This document shows, in pieces, positions 35,572 through 45,303 of a stretch of 64,000 nucleotides of DNA. Where the stretch lies: the NCBI GenBank assembly GCA_038148895.1, contig JBBVGQ010000001.1; one strand, written 5' to 3'. Made by a program: the position numbers and the translations under genes. Below the pieces are notes generated by a model. The model was not told the DNA's origin. It saw nothing but the letters and a program-made list of their open reading frames with translations, and did not search any database. The DNA comes from Tamlana sp038148895 (lineage in GTDB: Bacteria > Bacteroidota > Bacteroidia > Flavobacteriales > Flavobacteriaceae). Every line of letters begins with the position of its first letter. Within the stretch, counting starts at the first letter, position 1.

Positions 35572-35612
35572 AAAAAAGCCCGCATTTGGGGCAACACGGG
35601 CAAGTTTTTTTA
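35572..35612. terminator. Bidirectional terminator between ABC gene and small ORF
   Basis: A stem GCCCG (35578-35582) / CGGGC (35597-35601) with A-run on the left and T-run on the right works in both directions: for the plus-strand ABC gene and for the minus-strand ORF ending at 35637. Confidence 0.75.
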
Positions 35613-35636
35613 AAATATTCGAGCAAAACTAAAAAG

Positions 35637-35765
35637 TTACAGCATGAATATTTTCTTGGTTAAATAAATTAAACTTTTAAAAAATTGCAAATTCTCTCTT
35701 AAAGTTTCTTTGAATTTGCTCTCATCATTAGTAGGTTGTTCAGGTAGATTTGTTGCAATATTCAT
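35637..35765 (-). CDS. Possible 42-residue protein
   Basis: A minus-strand frame from ATG (35765) to TAA encodes 42 residues. It has a polar first half (MNIATNLPEQPTNDESKFKE) and an amphipathic basic tail ending FKSLIYLTKKIFML. A strong terminator follows 25 bp downstream on the same strand, which supports a real short transcript. No clear promoter box is seen upstream. A chance ORF cannot be excluded. The rest of this 480-bp gap holds only the hairpin at 35874. Confidence 0.4.
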   Translation of the reverse strand: MNIATNLPEQPTNDESKFKETLRENLQFFKSLIYLTKKIFML

Positions 35766-35873
35766 AGGTTAAAAATTTATGGTAGATTTGGGTAAATCGA
35801 TTATTTGGTTTGGTTGATTTGGGGAATGCTAAGATGAAACTTTTTTTGAAAAAATCGGTTTAAAAACATAAAT

Positions 35874-35915
35874 AATCGATGAAATGCATTTGCATTTAAC
35901 ACTTCGTCGATTTTT
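35874..35915. repeat. Long hairpin upstream of acetoacetyl-CoA synthetase gene
   Basis: The arms AATCGATGAA (35874-35883) and TTCGTCGATT (35903-35912) form a 10-bp stem with one G-U pair. The loop region contains the small palindrome ATGCATTTGCAT. T residues follow on the plus strand. It could be a terminator or a regulatory structure; no gene lies directly upstream in that orientation except the ABC gene, which already has a terminator. Confidence 0.4.
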
Positions 35916-36024
35916 ACATATTCAACCCAACCCTGCTTCGCAAATTTTCTTTGGATTATAGATCATCAACACTTCTTTCATTTATAGATTCCTTATATTT
36001 AAACAACTTAAATTTTCAGATAAA

Positions 36025-37989
36025 ATGTCCGACAATAAATTATGGGAAGGCTCAAAATCTTTTAAAGAAAATACTCATTTATTTAGATATAAAACATGGT
36101 TGGCCAATCATAAAAGCCTTCATTTTGATTCCTATGATGATATTTGGCATTGGTCTGTCGACAACCACAGCGATTTTTGGGCAAGCATTTGGGAATACTT
36201 CAACATTATATCGTACAGTCCATATACATCTGTTTTAGAAATGAACACAATGCCAAACTTTAAATGGTTTAATGGAGCGCGTTTAAATTACTCTGAACAT
36301 ATTTTTAGGCATTTAAAAGCAAATGAAACTGCTATTTTCTTCAGTAACGAACAAGGAGATTATATTGAAATAAAAGGAAACGAACTTAGGGAAAAAGTGG
36401 CTTCTATGGCGACTTATCTGAAGTCAGTCGGTGTAAAAAAAGGGGATTGTGTTGTGGCATTTTTACCAAATGTACCTGAGGCAACCATTTCATTTCTCGC
36501 CGTAAATTCAATTGGCGCCATTTGGTCCAGTACTTCCCCAGATTTTGGAACCGAAAGTGTTATTGACCGCTTTGCCCAAATAAAACCTAAGGTATTTATT
36601 ACCGTAGATGGATATTACTATAACGGTAAGGTTTACGATAAAACGGCAATTGCCATTGACATTGCAAATGCTCTGCCATCTCTGGAAAAAGTTATTGTAC
36701 TGCCCTATGTAAACAAAGATAACATTTCAAGCTTTCCTGAAGATTATATAAACATCAATTCCATTTTTAAAACAAAGGGCAATTCACTTACTTTTGAGCC
36801 TGTGGATTTTAACCACCCTATTTGGGTATTATATTCTTCCGGTACCACTGGATTGCCCAAAGCCATTGTCCACTCCCATGGTGGCATTTTATTGGAGCAT
36901 TTAAAGTACATGGCATTTCATAACGATGTCCATCAAGGTGAACATTATTTTTGGTATACAACAACAGGCTGGATGATGTGGAATTTTTTGCAGTCCGCTC
37001 TTTTAATGGGCGCAGCCATTGTTTTATATGATGGAAGCCCCACACATCCCAACTTTTATAAACTTTGGAAGCTTTCTGAAAAAATTAAGATAGCCCATTT
37101 TGGTACTAGTGCACCTTTTTTGGTTGCCAGTATGAAAAAGGATATCACACCAAAAAATCATAATAACTTAACTTCCTTGCGTTCTATAAGTTCTACAGGA
37201 GCGCCATTGCCACACGAAGCTTTTAATTATGTTTACAGCAGCGTTAAATCTGATGTGTGGTTGTGCTCCATGGCAGGAGGAACCGATGTTTGCACGGCAT
37301 TTGTTGGCGGAACACCATTTAAAGCGGTTCATTCGGGCGAAATACAATGTAGGGCACTCGGTGTTTCGCTTTATGCTTATGATGACAATGGAACCCCGGT
37401 TGAAGACGATTTAGGCGAAATGGTTATTGACATGCCCATGCCCTCAATGCCCATTTACTTCTGGAATGACAGCGATAACAAGCGCTATAAATCCAGTTAT
37501 TTTGAGCACTATCCCGGAAAGTGGAGACATGGTGATTTCATAAAAATAAACTCCAAAACCAAAGGTATTATTATTTATGGCCGATCGGACGCCACTTTAA
37601 ACAGACATGGTATTAGAATTGGCACGAGTGAAATATATAGAAGCGTTAACAAAATTGATTCTGTTGAAGATTCTTTAATTGTAAATCTTGAAATGGAAGG
37701 AGGCAAGCATTATATGCCGTTATTTGTAAAAATGAAGCCCAATTATGAGTTAACCGAGGAAGTTAAATCTGAAATAAAAAATCAATTAAAAAAAGAATAT
37801 TCACCAAGGCATGTGCCAGATGAAATTATTCCTGTTGGAGATATTCCATATACAATAAGTGGTAAAAAAATGGAAGCTCCTGTTAAAAAAATTCTGCTTA
37901 AAATGCCTATGGAAAAATCAATCAATATCGATTCAATGAAAAACCCAGAATCGATAAAATTCTTTATAGAGTTTGCAAAAAAGATTTAA
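36025..37989 (+). CDS. Acetoacetyl-CoA synthetase
   Basis: A 654-residue acyl-activating enzyme that joins acetoacetate to CoA using ATP, letting cells use ketone bodies or polyhydroxybutyrate breakdown products. The AMP-binding motif LYSSGTTGLPKAIVHSHGG starts at about residue 268. The acetoacetyl-CoA synthetase-type N-terminal region has WSVDNHSDFWASIWEYFNI, and the C-terminal GRSDATLNRHGIRIGTSEIYR and catalytic lysine region TISGKKMEAPVKK are intact. It is a single gene, convergent with PBP1A with 19 bp between stops. Confidence 0.93.
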   Translation: MSDNKLWEGSKSFKENTHLFRYKTWLANHKSLHFDSYDDIWHWSVDNHSDFWASIWEYFNIISYSPYTSVLEMNTMPNFKWFNGARLNYSEHIFRHLKANETAIFFSNEQGDYIEIKGNELREKVASMATYLKSVGVKKGDCVVAFLPNVPEATISFLAVNSIGAIWSSTSPDFGTESVIDRFAQIKPKVFITVDGYYYNGKVYDKTAIAIDIANALPSLEKVIVLPYVNKDNISSFPEDYININSIFKTKGNSLTFEPVDFNHPIWVLYSSGTTGLPKAIVHSHGGILLEHLKYMAFHNDVHQGEHYFWYTTTGWMMWNFLQSALLMGAAIVLYDGSPTHPNFYKLWKLSEKIKIAHFGTSAPFLVASMKKDITPKNHNNLTSLRSISSTGAPLPHEAFNYVYSSVKSDVWLCSMAGGTDVCTAFVGGTPFKAVHSGEIQCRALGVSLYAYDDNGTPVEDDLGEMVIDMPMPSMPIYFWNDSDNKRYKSSYFEHYPGKWRHGDFIKINSKTKGIIIYGRSDATLNRHGIRIGTSEIYRSVNKIDSVEDSLIVNLEMEGGKHYMPLFVKMKPNYELTEEVKSEIKNQLKKEYSPRHVPDEIIPVGDIPYTISGKKMEAPVKKILLKMPMEKSINIDSMKNPESIKFFIEFAKKI

Positions 37990-38008
37990 TCTGTGAATTT
38001 TAACGCCT

Positions 38009-40357
38009 CTATCCGAAATCCAAATCGTCAGGACTATCGCCATTCGTATCGGAATCATCAGTTCCAGTTGTACCGGTGTGAGTTGAGCAATCTACATTTA
38101 TAGAAATTTCTGCAGGTTCTTCAAATTCTTCTTTTGATACGTTTAACGATTCATCAGCATAACAGCTTTTCATGTAAATGCCCCAAATTGGTAAGGCCAT
38201 AGATGCCCCTTGTCCATAAGTAATATTGGAAAAATGCGCCGCTCTATCCTCTGCGCCTACCCAAACACCCGTCACCAAATTAGGCACCATACCCATAAAC
38301 CACCCATCACTTTGGTTTTGTGTAGTTCCCGTTTTTCCCGCAATCGGATTTTCTAATTTATAAGGGTAGCCTGTAATGATTTCTTTGTATTCTGGTCTCC
38401 ATTTTTCGTAGCCTTCTGTTCTCAATCTGGTTCCAGAACCTCCTTGAGTAACACCTTCCAGAAGCTTAATCGTTACAAAAGCAGTTTCGTCGCTTAACAC
38501 ATCCCTAGTTTCTGGTTTAAATTGATATAAAATCGTTCCGTTTTTATCTTCAATATTGGTGACCATTACAGGTTTTGTATAGACTCCTTGGTTGGCAAAA
38601 GCGGCATAGGCTCCAACCATTTCGTAAACACTTATATCTGGTGTTCCCAAAGCTATTGAAGGCACTGGCGGCACATCAGAATCAACACCGAGTTTTTTAA
38701 CCAAATCAGCAACCGTTTGTGGCCCTACTTTATCCATTAATTGGGCAGTAACCGTGTTTACTGAATTAGCCAAGGCATTTTTTAAAGTTCGGATTCCACC
38801 GTATTCATTGCTGGAATTTTTAGGACACCATTCTTCTGGATTTCCATATTTATTGGCTTCAATACAAAACGGCACGTCGGGAAACTCATCACATGGTGAA
38901 TAATGCAATTGGTCAATAGCCGAAGCATAAACAAACGGCTTAAACGTTGAACCTATTTGCCTCTTTCCTTGTTTGACCATGTCATATTGAAAATGCCTGT
39001 AATCAACACCACCTACCCAAGCTTTTACATGGCCTGTTTGTGGATTCATAGACATCATCCCTGTTCTTAAAAAAGACTTATAATAACGCATGGAATCGAT
39101 GGGTTTCATAATGGTATCAACTTCTGAAGGCTTACCATCCTTCCAAACAAAAACGGACATTTGGGTTGGCTTTTGAAAAGATTGCTTGATTTCATCATCA
39201 GATTTTTTCAAATCGTATTTCATATGCCTCCAACGCTCTGATTGCCTCATGGAACGATTCATCAAGTCATTAATCTCACTTTGTTCCAACTCTAAAAATG
39301 GTGCTGTTGGGTTTCTTTCGGGTGTGTTTTGATGAAAAAACTCAGCCTGCAACCTCGGCATGTGTTGTTGTACCGCATCCTCTGCATACTTTTGCATTCT
39401 GGAATCTATTGTGGTATAAATCTTTAAACCATCGTTGTATAAATTCCATTTTGTACCATCTGGTTTTGGGTTTTCAGCTATCCACTTTTTCATGAAATCC
39501 CTCAAGTATTCTCTAAAATATGTAGCAATGCCTTCGCTGTGCGATTCAGGCGTGTAATTTAAATCCAAATCGGTTTTTTGCAATGAATCTTTGATGGCCT
39601 CGCTGATATAATCATATTTATACATTTGCGCCAAAACCACATTGCGCCTATTGGTGACGCCCACAGGATTTCTCCTTGGGTTGTACAAGGAGGAGTTTTT
39701 GAACATCCCCACCAACATTGCCGACTCCTTTAAATCGAGTTCCTTAGGCTCTTTGTTGAAATAAATTCTTGATGCACTTCGAATTCCATCGGCAAAGTTG
39801 CCAAAATCGTAAATATTAAAATACTGCGTCAATATTTCCTCTTTGGTATATTGACGCTCCAAACGAGTTGCGATTATCCATTCTCTTATCTTTTGTGATA
39901 GTTTTTCAACGATATTGGCTTTATCCCTGTTATGAAACAATTGTTTTGCCAATTGTTGGGAAATGGTACTAGCACCACCTTTTTTTCCTAAATAAACCAA
40001 CGCCCTTAAAGTGCCAAACCAGTCAATTCCTGAATGCTCATGAAAGCGGGCATCTTCGGTTGCAATTAATGCATCCACTAAATGTTGTGGTAAATCGTCA
40101 TAATTTACGGGAGTCCTGTTATCGTCAAAATAAAATTTCCCGAGGGTTTGCCCATCAGAAGAAATAATCTCAGTCGCTAAATTGGTACTGGGATTCTCTA
40201 ATTGTGTGTGGTCCGGCATTTCACCAAAAACACCCCACGATGCCAAAAGAAATAACAGTAATATGGCAACTATGCCTCCTATAAATACCATCCAAAACCA
40301 ACGAATGTATTTCGAAAAATCTTGAACTGATTTAGTTCCCTTTTTTGCTTTTGCCAT
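38009..40357 (-). CDS. mrcA: Class A penicillin-binding protein (PBP1A)
   Basis: A 782-residue bifunctional cell-wall enzyme anchored in the inner membrane (segment at about residues 20-45). The glycosyltransferase domain contains EDARFHEHSGIDW with the catalytic glutamate and ASTISQQLAKQLF. The transpeptidase domain has the serine motif GSTFKPF at about residue 471, the second motif SVNT and the third motif GKTGTT at about residue 675. The C-terminus is acidic and rich in Asp/Thr. The gene is followed upstream in the run by gldH, 31 bp away. Confidence 0.93.
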   Translation of the reverse strand: MAKAKKGTKSVQDFSKYIRWFWMVFIGGIVAILLLFLLASWGVFGEMPDHTQLENPSTNLATEIISSDGQTLGKFYFDDNRTPVNYDDLPQHLVDALIATEDARFHEHSGIDWFGTLRALVYLGKKGGASTISQQLAKQLFHNRDKANIVEKLSQKIREWIIATRLERQYTKEEILTQYFNIYDFGNFADGIRSASRIYFNKEPKELDLKESAMLVGMFKNSSLYNPRRNPVGVTNRRNVVLAQMYKYDYISEAIKDSLQKTDLDLNYTPESHSEGIATYFREYLRDFMKKWIAENPKPDGTKWNLYNDGLKIYTTIDSRMQKYAEDAVQQHMPRLQAEFFHQNTPERNPTAPFLELEQSEINDLMNRSMRQSERWRHMKYDLKKSDDEIKQSFQKPTQMSVFVWKDGKPSEVDTIMKPIDSMRYYKSFLRTGMMSMNPQTGHVKAWVGGVDYRHFQYDMVKQGKRQIGSTFKPFVYASAIDQLHYSPCDEFPDVPFCIEANKYGNPEEWCPKNSSNEYGGIRTLKNALANSVNTVTAQLMDKVGPQTVADLVKKLGVDSDVPPVPSIALGTPDISVYEMVGAYAAFANQGVYTKPVMVTNIEDKNGTILYQFKPETRDVLSDETAFVTIKLLEGVTQGGSGTRLRTEGYEKWRPEYKEIITGYPYKLENPIAGKTGTTQNQSDGWFMGMVPNLVTGVWVGAEDRAAHFSNITYGQGASMALPIWGIYMKSCYADESLNVSKEEFEEPAEISINVDCSTHTGTTGTDDSDTNGDSPDDLDFG

Positions 40358-40388
40358 AGCCTATTGGTAATCTTTAAATTTAAATGGT

Positions 40389-40883
40389 TTATTTTTTCAC
40401 CGGATTTTCTACTCTAAAACCAATATCCGTTATACCCTCCAACTCTTTAATACCATTTACTTTTCCTCTTTCTCTCATGGCGTGCTGAATATTAACCGTG
40501 TATTCACCGGACTCATTAAAAACTATGCCCTCTTTATACCACAATTTGTTTTCCTTTATATCGGTATATCCCGTTCCCAAAAGCTTTCCACTAGGCTCAG
40601 CCATTCTATACTCTAAAGTGTCTTTTATTGTTTTACCATGTGGAAAAACCATTTCAACAATTAAAAACAAATTATTGTATTTGTATGCATTGGTGTTTCT
40701 TAAATTAACAAATAAATTATACTCATTAATAGAATCTGGTGGGTTTACCTTAAAACTTATAATTGAATCTTTGTTCCATTTATTGGGTACTGACTTATAC
40801 TCATCGAAAACACGGTTAGAATCACATGACACTAATACCGAAAAAACCATTAAAAAAAATAACAGGACTCTATTTTGCTGCAT
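40389..40883 (-). CDS. gldH: Gliding motility lipoprotein GldH
   Basis: A 164-residue lipoprotein. The start at 40883 (MQQNRVLLFFLMVFSVLVSC) gives a textbook lipoprotein signal with cysteine about residue 20; the longer frame from 41048 only reads through ricT out of frame. The body matches GldH of Flavobacterium, with IISFKVNPPDSINEYNLFVN and FPHGKTIKDTLEYRMAEPSG. GldH is needed for gliding in F. johnsoniae, although its exact job is not known. It overlaps the ricT stop by 14 bp, so they are coupled. Confidence 0.88.
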   Translation of the reverse strand: MQQNRVLLFFLMVFSVLVSCDSNRVFDEYKSVPNKWNKDSIISFKVNPPDSINEYNLFVNLRNTNAYKYNNLFLIVEMVFPHGKTIKDTLEYRMAEPSGKLLGTGYTDIKENKLWYKEGIVFNESGEYTVNIQHAMRERGKVNGIKELEGITDIGFRVENPVKK

Positions 40884-42126
40884 TTTTACTGCTTTGAGGT
40901 TTTCTTTTATTGTTTTTTCTTCTTCGGTTTTTGTTTTTATTTTCACCTTGACTCTGGTTATCTCCGGTGTTTTTTGTAGCCTTAGCGTTTTCCTTATTAC
41001 CTTTCCTTCTATTGTTTCTACGTTTTTTATTCCTTTTTGGACTATCAAAACGAGTTAAACTATCTTGCCCTACAACGTTTTCAAACTCTGTTTTAGTATC
41101 TTCTACAACATCTGAAGCATACTCTTCAAGACTCGCAACTTTTTTGTTTTGCTTGTTTAGTTCTATGATTTCACTGGCCTGTTCGGCAGTTATTTTGTGC
41201 CAGTTCATCCATTCTCCCTCATAGGCGTACCACATATGCCCTTGAAAAATATCTGTTTTTTGGCAAACGGCTGTTCCCTTTTCTGTTTGTAGTTTTGTTT
41301 CCGTTTTAGGAAAATCCTTCAATGCATCCAAATAAGTGTCAAGCTCGTAATTTAAACAGCATTTTAGTTTGCCACATTGCCCGGCCAATTTTTGTGGATT
41401 CAATGATAATTGTTGATAACGAGCTGCCGAAGTGCTTACTGAGCGGAAATCCGTTAGCCAAGTAGAACAGCACAATTCACGACCGCAAGAGCCTAATCCG
41501 CCAAGCCTCGATGCCTCTTGACGGAAACCTACTTGTTTCATTTCAATACGCGTTCTAAACTCACGAGCAAAAACCTTTATAAGTTCCCTAAAATCAACGC
41601 GGTCTTCGGCCGTATAATAAAATGTTGCCTTACTGGCATCACCTTGAAATTCGATATCCGAAATTTTCATTTGAAGCCTCAGGTCTATTGCAAACTGACG
41701 TGCTTTAACCTTCATAGGTTCTTCCTTGTCACGAGCCGTTTGCCAAATATCGATGTCTTTTTGGCTGGCTTTTCTGTATATTTTTTGAGCTTCTTCAATG
41801 TTTTCTGGTATACTTTTTCGCTTCATTTGAACGCGAACCAATTCCCCCGTAAGGGTAACCATACCAATATCATGGCCCGCTTTTGCTTGCGTTGCCACAA
41901 CATCTCCGATGCTAAGTGTTAAATTTTCTGAGTTATGGTAGTATTCTTTTCGTCCGTTCTTAAAACGAACCTCAACCCAGTTGAATGGCGTTTCACCATT
42001 GGGGAGCGACATGTTTGCCAACCAGTCAAAAACGGTTAACTTATTGCAACTATCTGTACCACAGGTACCGTTATTTTTGCAGCCCTTTGGGGAGCCGTCT
42101 TTAGTTGAGCAACTAGCACAAGCCAT
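40870..42126 (-). CDS. ricT: RicT-like PSP1-domain protein
   Basis: A 418-residue cytoplasmic protein of the RicT (YaaT) family. The N-terminus is cysteine-rich (MACASCSTKDGSPKGCKNN). The PSP1 core spans about residues 100-280 and includes the conserved cysteine groups GSCGRELCCSTWLTDF and GKLKCCLNYELD that bind Fe-S in RicT complexes. The last ~70 residues are a Lys/Asn/Arg-rich low-complexity tail, likely flexible or RNA-contacting (inference). In Firmicutes RicT affects RNA processing; its Bacteroidota role is less clear. It heads the run with gldH. Confidence 0.88.
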   Translation of the reverse strand: MACASCSTKDGSPKGCKNNGTCGTDSCNKLTVFDWLANMSLPNGETPFNWVEVRFKNGRKEYYHNSENLTLSIGDVVATQAKAGHDIGMVTLTGELVRVQMKRKSIPENIEEAQKIYRKASQKDIDIWQTARDKEEPMKVKARQFAIDLRLQMKISDIEFQGDASKATFYYTAEDRVDFRELIKVFAREFRTRIEMKQVGFRQEASRLGGLGSCGRELCCSTWLTDFRSVSTSAARYQQLSLNPQKLAGQCGKLKCCLNYELDTYLDALKDFPKTETKLQTEKGTAVCQKTDIFQGHMWYAYEGEWMNWHKITAEQASEIIELNKQNKKVASLEEYASDVVEDTKTEFENVVGQDSLTRFDSPKRNKKRRNNRRKGNKENAKATKNTGDNQSQGENKNKNRRRKNNKRKPQSSKNAAK

Positions 42127-42375
42127 AATGTTCTTTATATTGAATTCGCTAACAATTAGACTGTTACGAATGACGATTTGTTATTATTTTGATTTGTAAA
42201 TATAAGATTAATTATTTAGTAAATTAAATGATTAGTATTTTATAAAAAAGTACAACTTTTCTTAAAAAATTTTAATGCTCTTTTGAATGTGTAGTAGATT
42301 TTTTATTACCTTTTTACAGTATTGATAGCCATTTAACACATTATAACCAATTTCTTAATTCCTAACGCTCAAAAT

Positions 42376-43779
42376 ATGAAATCAAAAGCTATTTTAAAAC
42401 TTTTTGTCTTACCTCTATTTTATGTCACAATAAGCAATGGGCAAACTCCAAATACACCCATGACGAATGGTGAATATTTTTTTAAAAATGAGGTTGAGTG
42501 CGTTACCAATACCCAAAGAAAGGACATAAAGGAAACGCTTAAAGCTAACGTTGATGTCTTACAAAAACACAACAAATTGGCTTTTTCAAAAAAAGATGCA
42601 TTGGTACACCCATTATTTATTTGGCCTGTAAAAAAAGCCAATCACATAACTTACAATGATGTTTGGAGCGTTTCAAATTATGTAGACCATAACTCAAATT
42701 ATCCAAATCAGCTAACTGATTATAATTGCGGTACTTCAACCTACGATACTGATTCTGGATACAACCACCAAGGAGTTGATATTTATACCTGGCCATACAC
42801 ATGGAAACTCTTGGACGATGACGGCGCCGAAATCATTGCCGCTGCGGATGGACAAATAATAGGCAAAAACGATGGACAATTTGACAGAAGCTGTAGTTTT
42901 AACAGTAACCAATGGAACGCCGTTTACGTTCAACATAATGATGGAAGCATAGCTTGGTATGGACATATGAAAAATGGCTCGTTAACTACAAAAACTGTTG
43001 GTGAAATAGTAGTTCAAGGCGAGGTTTTGGGTATCGTTGGAAGTTCTGGAAACTCCACAGGGCCACATTTACATTTTGAAGTTTATACCGACAATACCTA
43101 TACTCAACTCGTTGACCCTTTTTCGGGAAGCTGCAATAATATGAACTCTGAGTCTTGGTGGGAAAATCAAAAACCTTATATAGACCCAAATATTAATGCA
43201 TTGATGACCCACAGTAAGGATCCCAACATTTTTCCTGGTTGCCCTACAACCGAAACCACCTATGAGTCTGCTGAATTTGAGGCTGGAGCAACCATTTATT
43301 TATCAACATATCTTAGAGATCAGGAAATAGGAAAATCGTTGCATTTGAGAATATTAAGACCAGATAATTCGGCTATGTATGATTGGATTTATCAAACAAC
43401 TGGAGCTGGGAGCAGTTGGTATTACTATTGGTCCATTGTACCAGATACCATTGGCGAATGGACTTGGGAAGTATCCTATGAAGGTCAGACTTTAAGCTAT
43501 AACTTTAATGTGAATGAACCATTATCAGTTAACAAAGAAAAAATAAATGTGATGAAAGTATACCCCAATCCTTCAAACAATAATATAAATATTTCTTCTT
43601 TGACGAAGGTTGTTAAAATTGACGTAATTTCCATAACGGGAGCATCCGTAATTAGCCTAGAAAATAACCAAGTTGGCATCAATAATTTTAGTATTGAAAG
43701 CCTTCAAAAAGGCATCTATTTCTTAGTCTTAGAGGACGTAGACAAAGAAAGAAAAACAATTAAATTGATTAAAGATTAA
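42376..43779 (+). CDS. Secreted M23-family metallopeptidase with T9SS sorting domain
   Basis: A 467-residue exported protein. After a signal peptide (residues 1-22) and a linker comes a peptidase M23 (LytM-like) domain, about 115-260. The zinc ligands are the H-x-x-x-D of YNHQGVDIY and the H-x-H of GPHLHFEVY, and both look intact. A beta-sandwich follows (about 290-375), and the last ~80 residues (VYPNPSNNNINISSL ... LQKGIYFLVLEDV) are a T9SS type A sorting domain. It likely cleaves peptide bridges in peptidoglycan or proteins outside the cell. Target not determinable. Confidence 0.9.
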   Translation: MKSKAILKLFVLPLFYVTISNGQTPNTPMTNGEYFFKNEVECVTNTQRKDIKETLKANVDVLQKHNKLAFSKKDALVHPLFIWPVKKANHITYNDVWSVSNYVDHNSNYPNQLTDYNCGTSTYDTDSGYNHQGVDIYTWPYTWKLLDDDGAEIIAAADGQIIGKNDGQFDRSCSFNSNQWNAVYVQHNDGSIAWYGHMKNGSLTTKTVGEIVVQGEVLGIVGSSGNSTGPHLHFEVYTDNTYTQLVDPFSGSCNNMNSESWWENQKPYIDPNINALMTHSKDPNIFPGCPTTETTYESAEFEAGATIYLSTYLRDQEIGKSLHLRILRPDNSAMYDWIYQTTGAGSSWYYYWSIVPDTIGEWTWEVSYEGQTLSYNFNVNEPLSVNKEKINVMKVYPNPSNNNINISSLTKVVKIDVISITGASVISLENNQVGINNFSIESLQKGIYFLVLEDVDKERKTIKLIKD

Positions 43780-43827
43780 ACAAAAGGCAAGAAATAATCC
43801 CGAGTCATTAGAATCAAATAGGGCGAT

Positions 43828-44058
43828 TTAAATATTTTTAACGTCTATAATCTTAACAGGACAGGCTTTGGATGCATTCTCGCAAGCATCTAAAATGGTG
43901 TGGTCGTTTGATTTGAGGGTAAAAAAACCTTTTTTTTCCAATCCTTTTAACAAAACGGTTTTTCCATCTTTTTTGGACATTTGGAATTGTTTGGGCGCAA
44001 ACTCAACACAGTAATTGCAACCAATGCATTTATTTCGTTGTAAAGTGACCACAACCAT
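43828..44058 (-). CDS. Small [4Fe-4S] ferredoxin
   Basis: A 76-residue single-cluster ferredoxin. The ligands are C-x2-C-x2-C in KCIGCNYCVEFAP and a distal cysteine in ASKACPVKI; one more cysteine (DACENAS) lies close by. The usual CP after the first triplet is replaced by FAP, as in single-cluster relatives. It overlaps the trhP stop by 1 nt on the same strand and is thus coupled, suggesting it feeds electrons or Fe-S units to that enzyme (inference). Confidence 0.85.
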   Translation of the reverse strand: MVVVTLQRNKCIGCNYCVEFAPKQFQMSKKDGKTVLLKGLEKKGFFTLKSNDHTILDACENASKACPVKIIDVKNI

Positions 44059-45302
44059 TAAGCCTCAACTTTGTTTTCTACGATTTTGTATAATTTATCG
44101 GAAGGACGAATTCTAAATCCCAATGGAATGGTTACCAAATCGCCCTTACTTCCTTTGGATAATTTTTGGTCGTTTACAAACATCTCATTTATTTCAAGTT
44201 CCTTTGCCCCTGTTGTTGGGCCAGTAATTAAAATGGTATCACCAACGGAAATATCGAAAGCTTCAATTTTAAACTCCCCAATTTGAGGTTTAGGAAAATA
44301 GTGGGTGCCTTTGCCAATGTACACCTTTTTTTGAGTGGCATGTGAACCCGAACCAGTACTCCATTCACCTAATTTCTGTCCCAAATAATAACCGTTCCAA
44401 AATCCGCGATTATACACTTTTTCAAGGTCTTGCATCCAAGAAACCACTTTTTCTTTGTTATAAGTGTTGAGCTCTAAACCGTCAATAGCCTCTCTATAGC
44501 ACTTAATGACTTTAGCCACATATTCTGGTGCTCTTCCTCTCCCTTCAATTTTTAAAACCTTAATGCCAGCATCGGCTACTTGGTCTAAAATATCAATAGT
44601 ACACAAGTCTTTTGGAGACATGATGTACTCGTTGTCAATTTCCATTTCAAACCCTGTTTCCTGTTCTATAACCGTGTATTTTTTTCTGCAATTTTGTTTG
44701 CAAGCCCCTCTATTGGCAGATGAATTATACGAATGTAAACTCATGTAGCATTTGCCAGAAACCGCCATGCATAGCGCACCATGACCAAAGATTTCAATCT
44801 CCACGAGTTTACCTGAAGGTCCTTTTATCTGTTCCTTCTCAATTTGTTCGGTTATCTTTTTAACCTGCCTTAGGCTCAATTCACGGCTCAGCACCATGGT
44901 ATCGGCGAATAGGGCATAAAACTTTACTGTTTCAATGTTGGTGATGTTTATTTGTGTAGAAATATGCACTTCCATGCCCACTTCCCTGGCAGCCATAATA
45001 ACCGCCTGATCCATGGCAATAACCGCCGTTATGCCTACTTCCTTGGCCTTATTGATTAATGTTTTTACAATGGAAAGATCATGGTCGTAAATAATCGTAT
45101 TTAAAGTTAAATACGTTCTTACCTTTTTTGAATTACAGCGTTTAGCTATTTCAGGCAAGTCATCTAAAGTGAAATTTATGGATGCCCTAGCCCGCATGTT
45201 CAACTGCTCTACGCCAAAATAAATAGAATCTGCTCCGTTATCTAAAGCTGCCTGCAAAGACTCAAAATTGCCAGCAGGCGCCATTAATTCAATCTTTTGC
45301 AT
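44058..45302 (-). CDS. trhP: U32-family protein, tRNA wobble uridine hydroxylation (TrhP-like)
   Basis: A 414-residue protein of peptidase family U32, whose studied members are Fe-S RNA hydroxylation factors. The opening IELMAPAGNFESLQAALDNG and the cysteine blocks GHGALCMAVSGKCYMS and NRGACKQNCRKKY match YegQ/TrhP, which makes 5-hydroxyuridine at tRNA U34 from prephenate. The start at 45302 (MQKIELMAPAGN) is chosen because the family begins there and it lies 1 bp after the trhO stop. Length fits TrhP rather than the longer RlhA. The function transfer is from E. coli. Confidence 0.85.
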   Translation of the reverse strand: MQKIELMAPAGNFESLQAALDNGADSIYFGVEQLNMRARASINFTLDDLPEIAKRCNSKKVRTYLTLNTIIYDHDLSIVKTLINKAKEVGITAVIAMDQAVIMAAREVGMEVHISTQINITNIETVKFYALFADTMVLSRELSLRQVKKITEQIEKEQIKGPSGKLVEIEIFGHGALCMAVSGKCYMSLHSYNSSANRGACKQNCRKKYTVIEQETGFEMEIDNEYIMSPKDLCTIDILDQVADAGIKVLKIEGRGRAPEYVAKVIKCYREAIDGLELNTYNKEKVVSWMQDLEKVYNRGFWNGYYLGQKLGEWSTGSGSHATQKKVYIGKGTHYFPKPQIGEFKIEAFDISVGDTILITGPTTGAKELEINEMFVNDQKLSKGSKGDLVTIPLGFRIRPSDKLYKIVENKVEA

Positions 45303-45303
45303 C

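Noticed and set aside
35951..36238. 95-codon frame at the start of the acetoacetyl-CoA synthetase gene
   Set aside because: It overlaps the conserved N-terminus of the synthetase in another frame and has no recognisable pattern.
40884..41048. Long N-terminal extension of GldH
   Set aside because: It only reads the Lys-rich tail-coding region of ricT out of frame; the lipoprotein signal starts at 40883.
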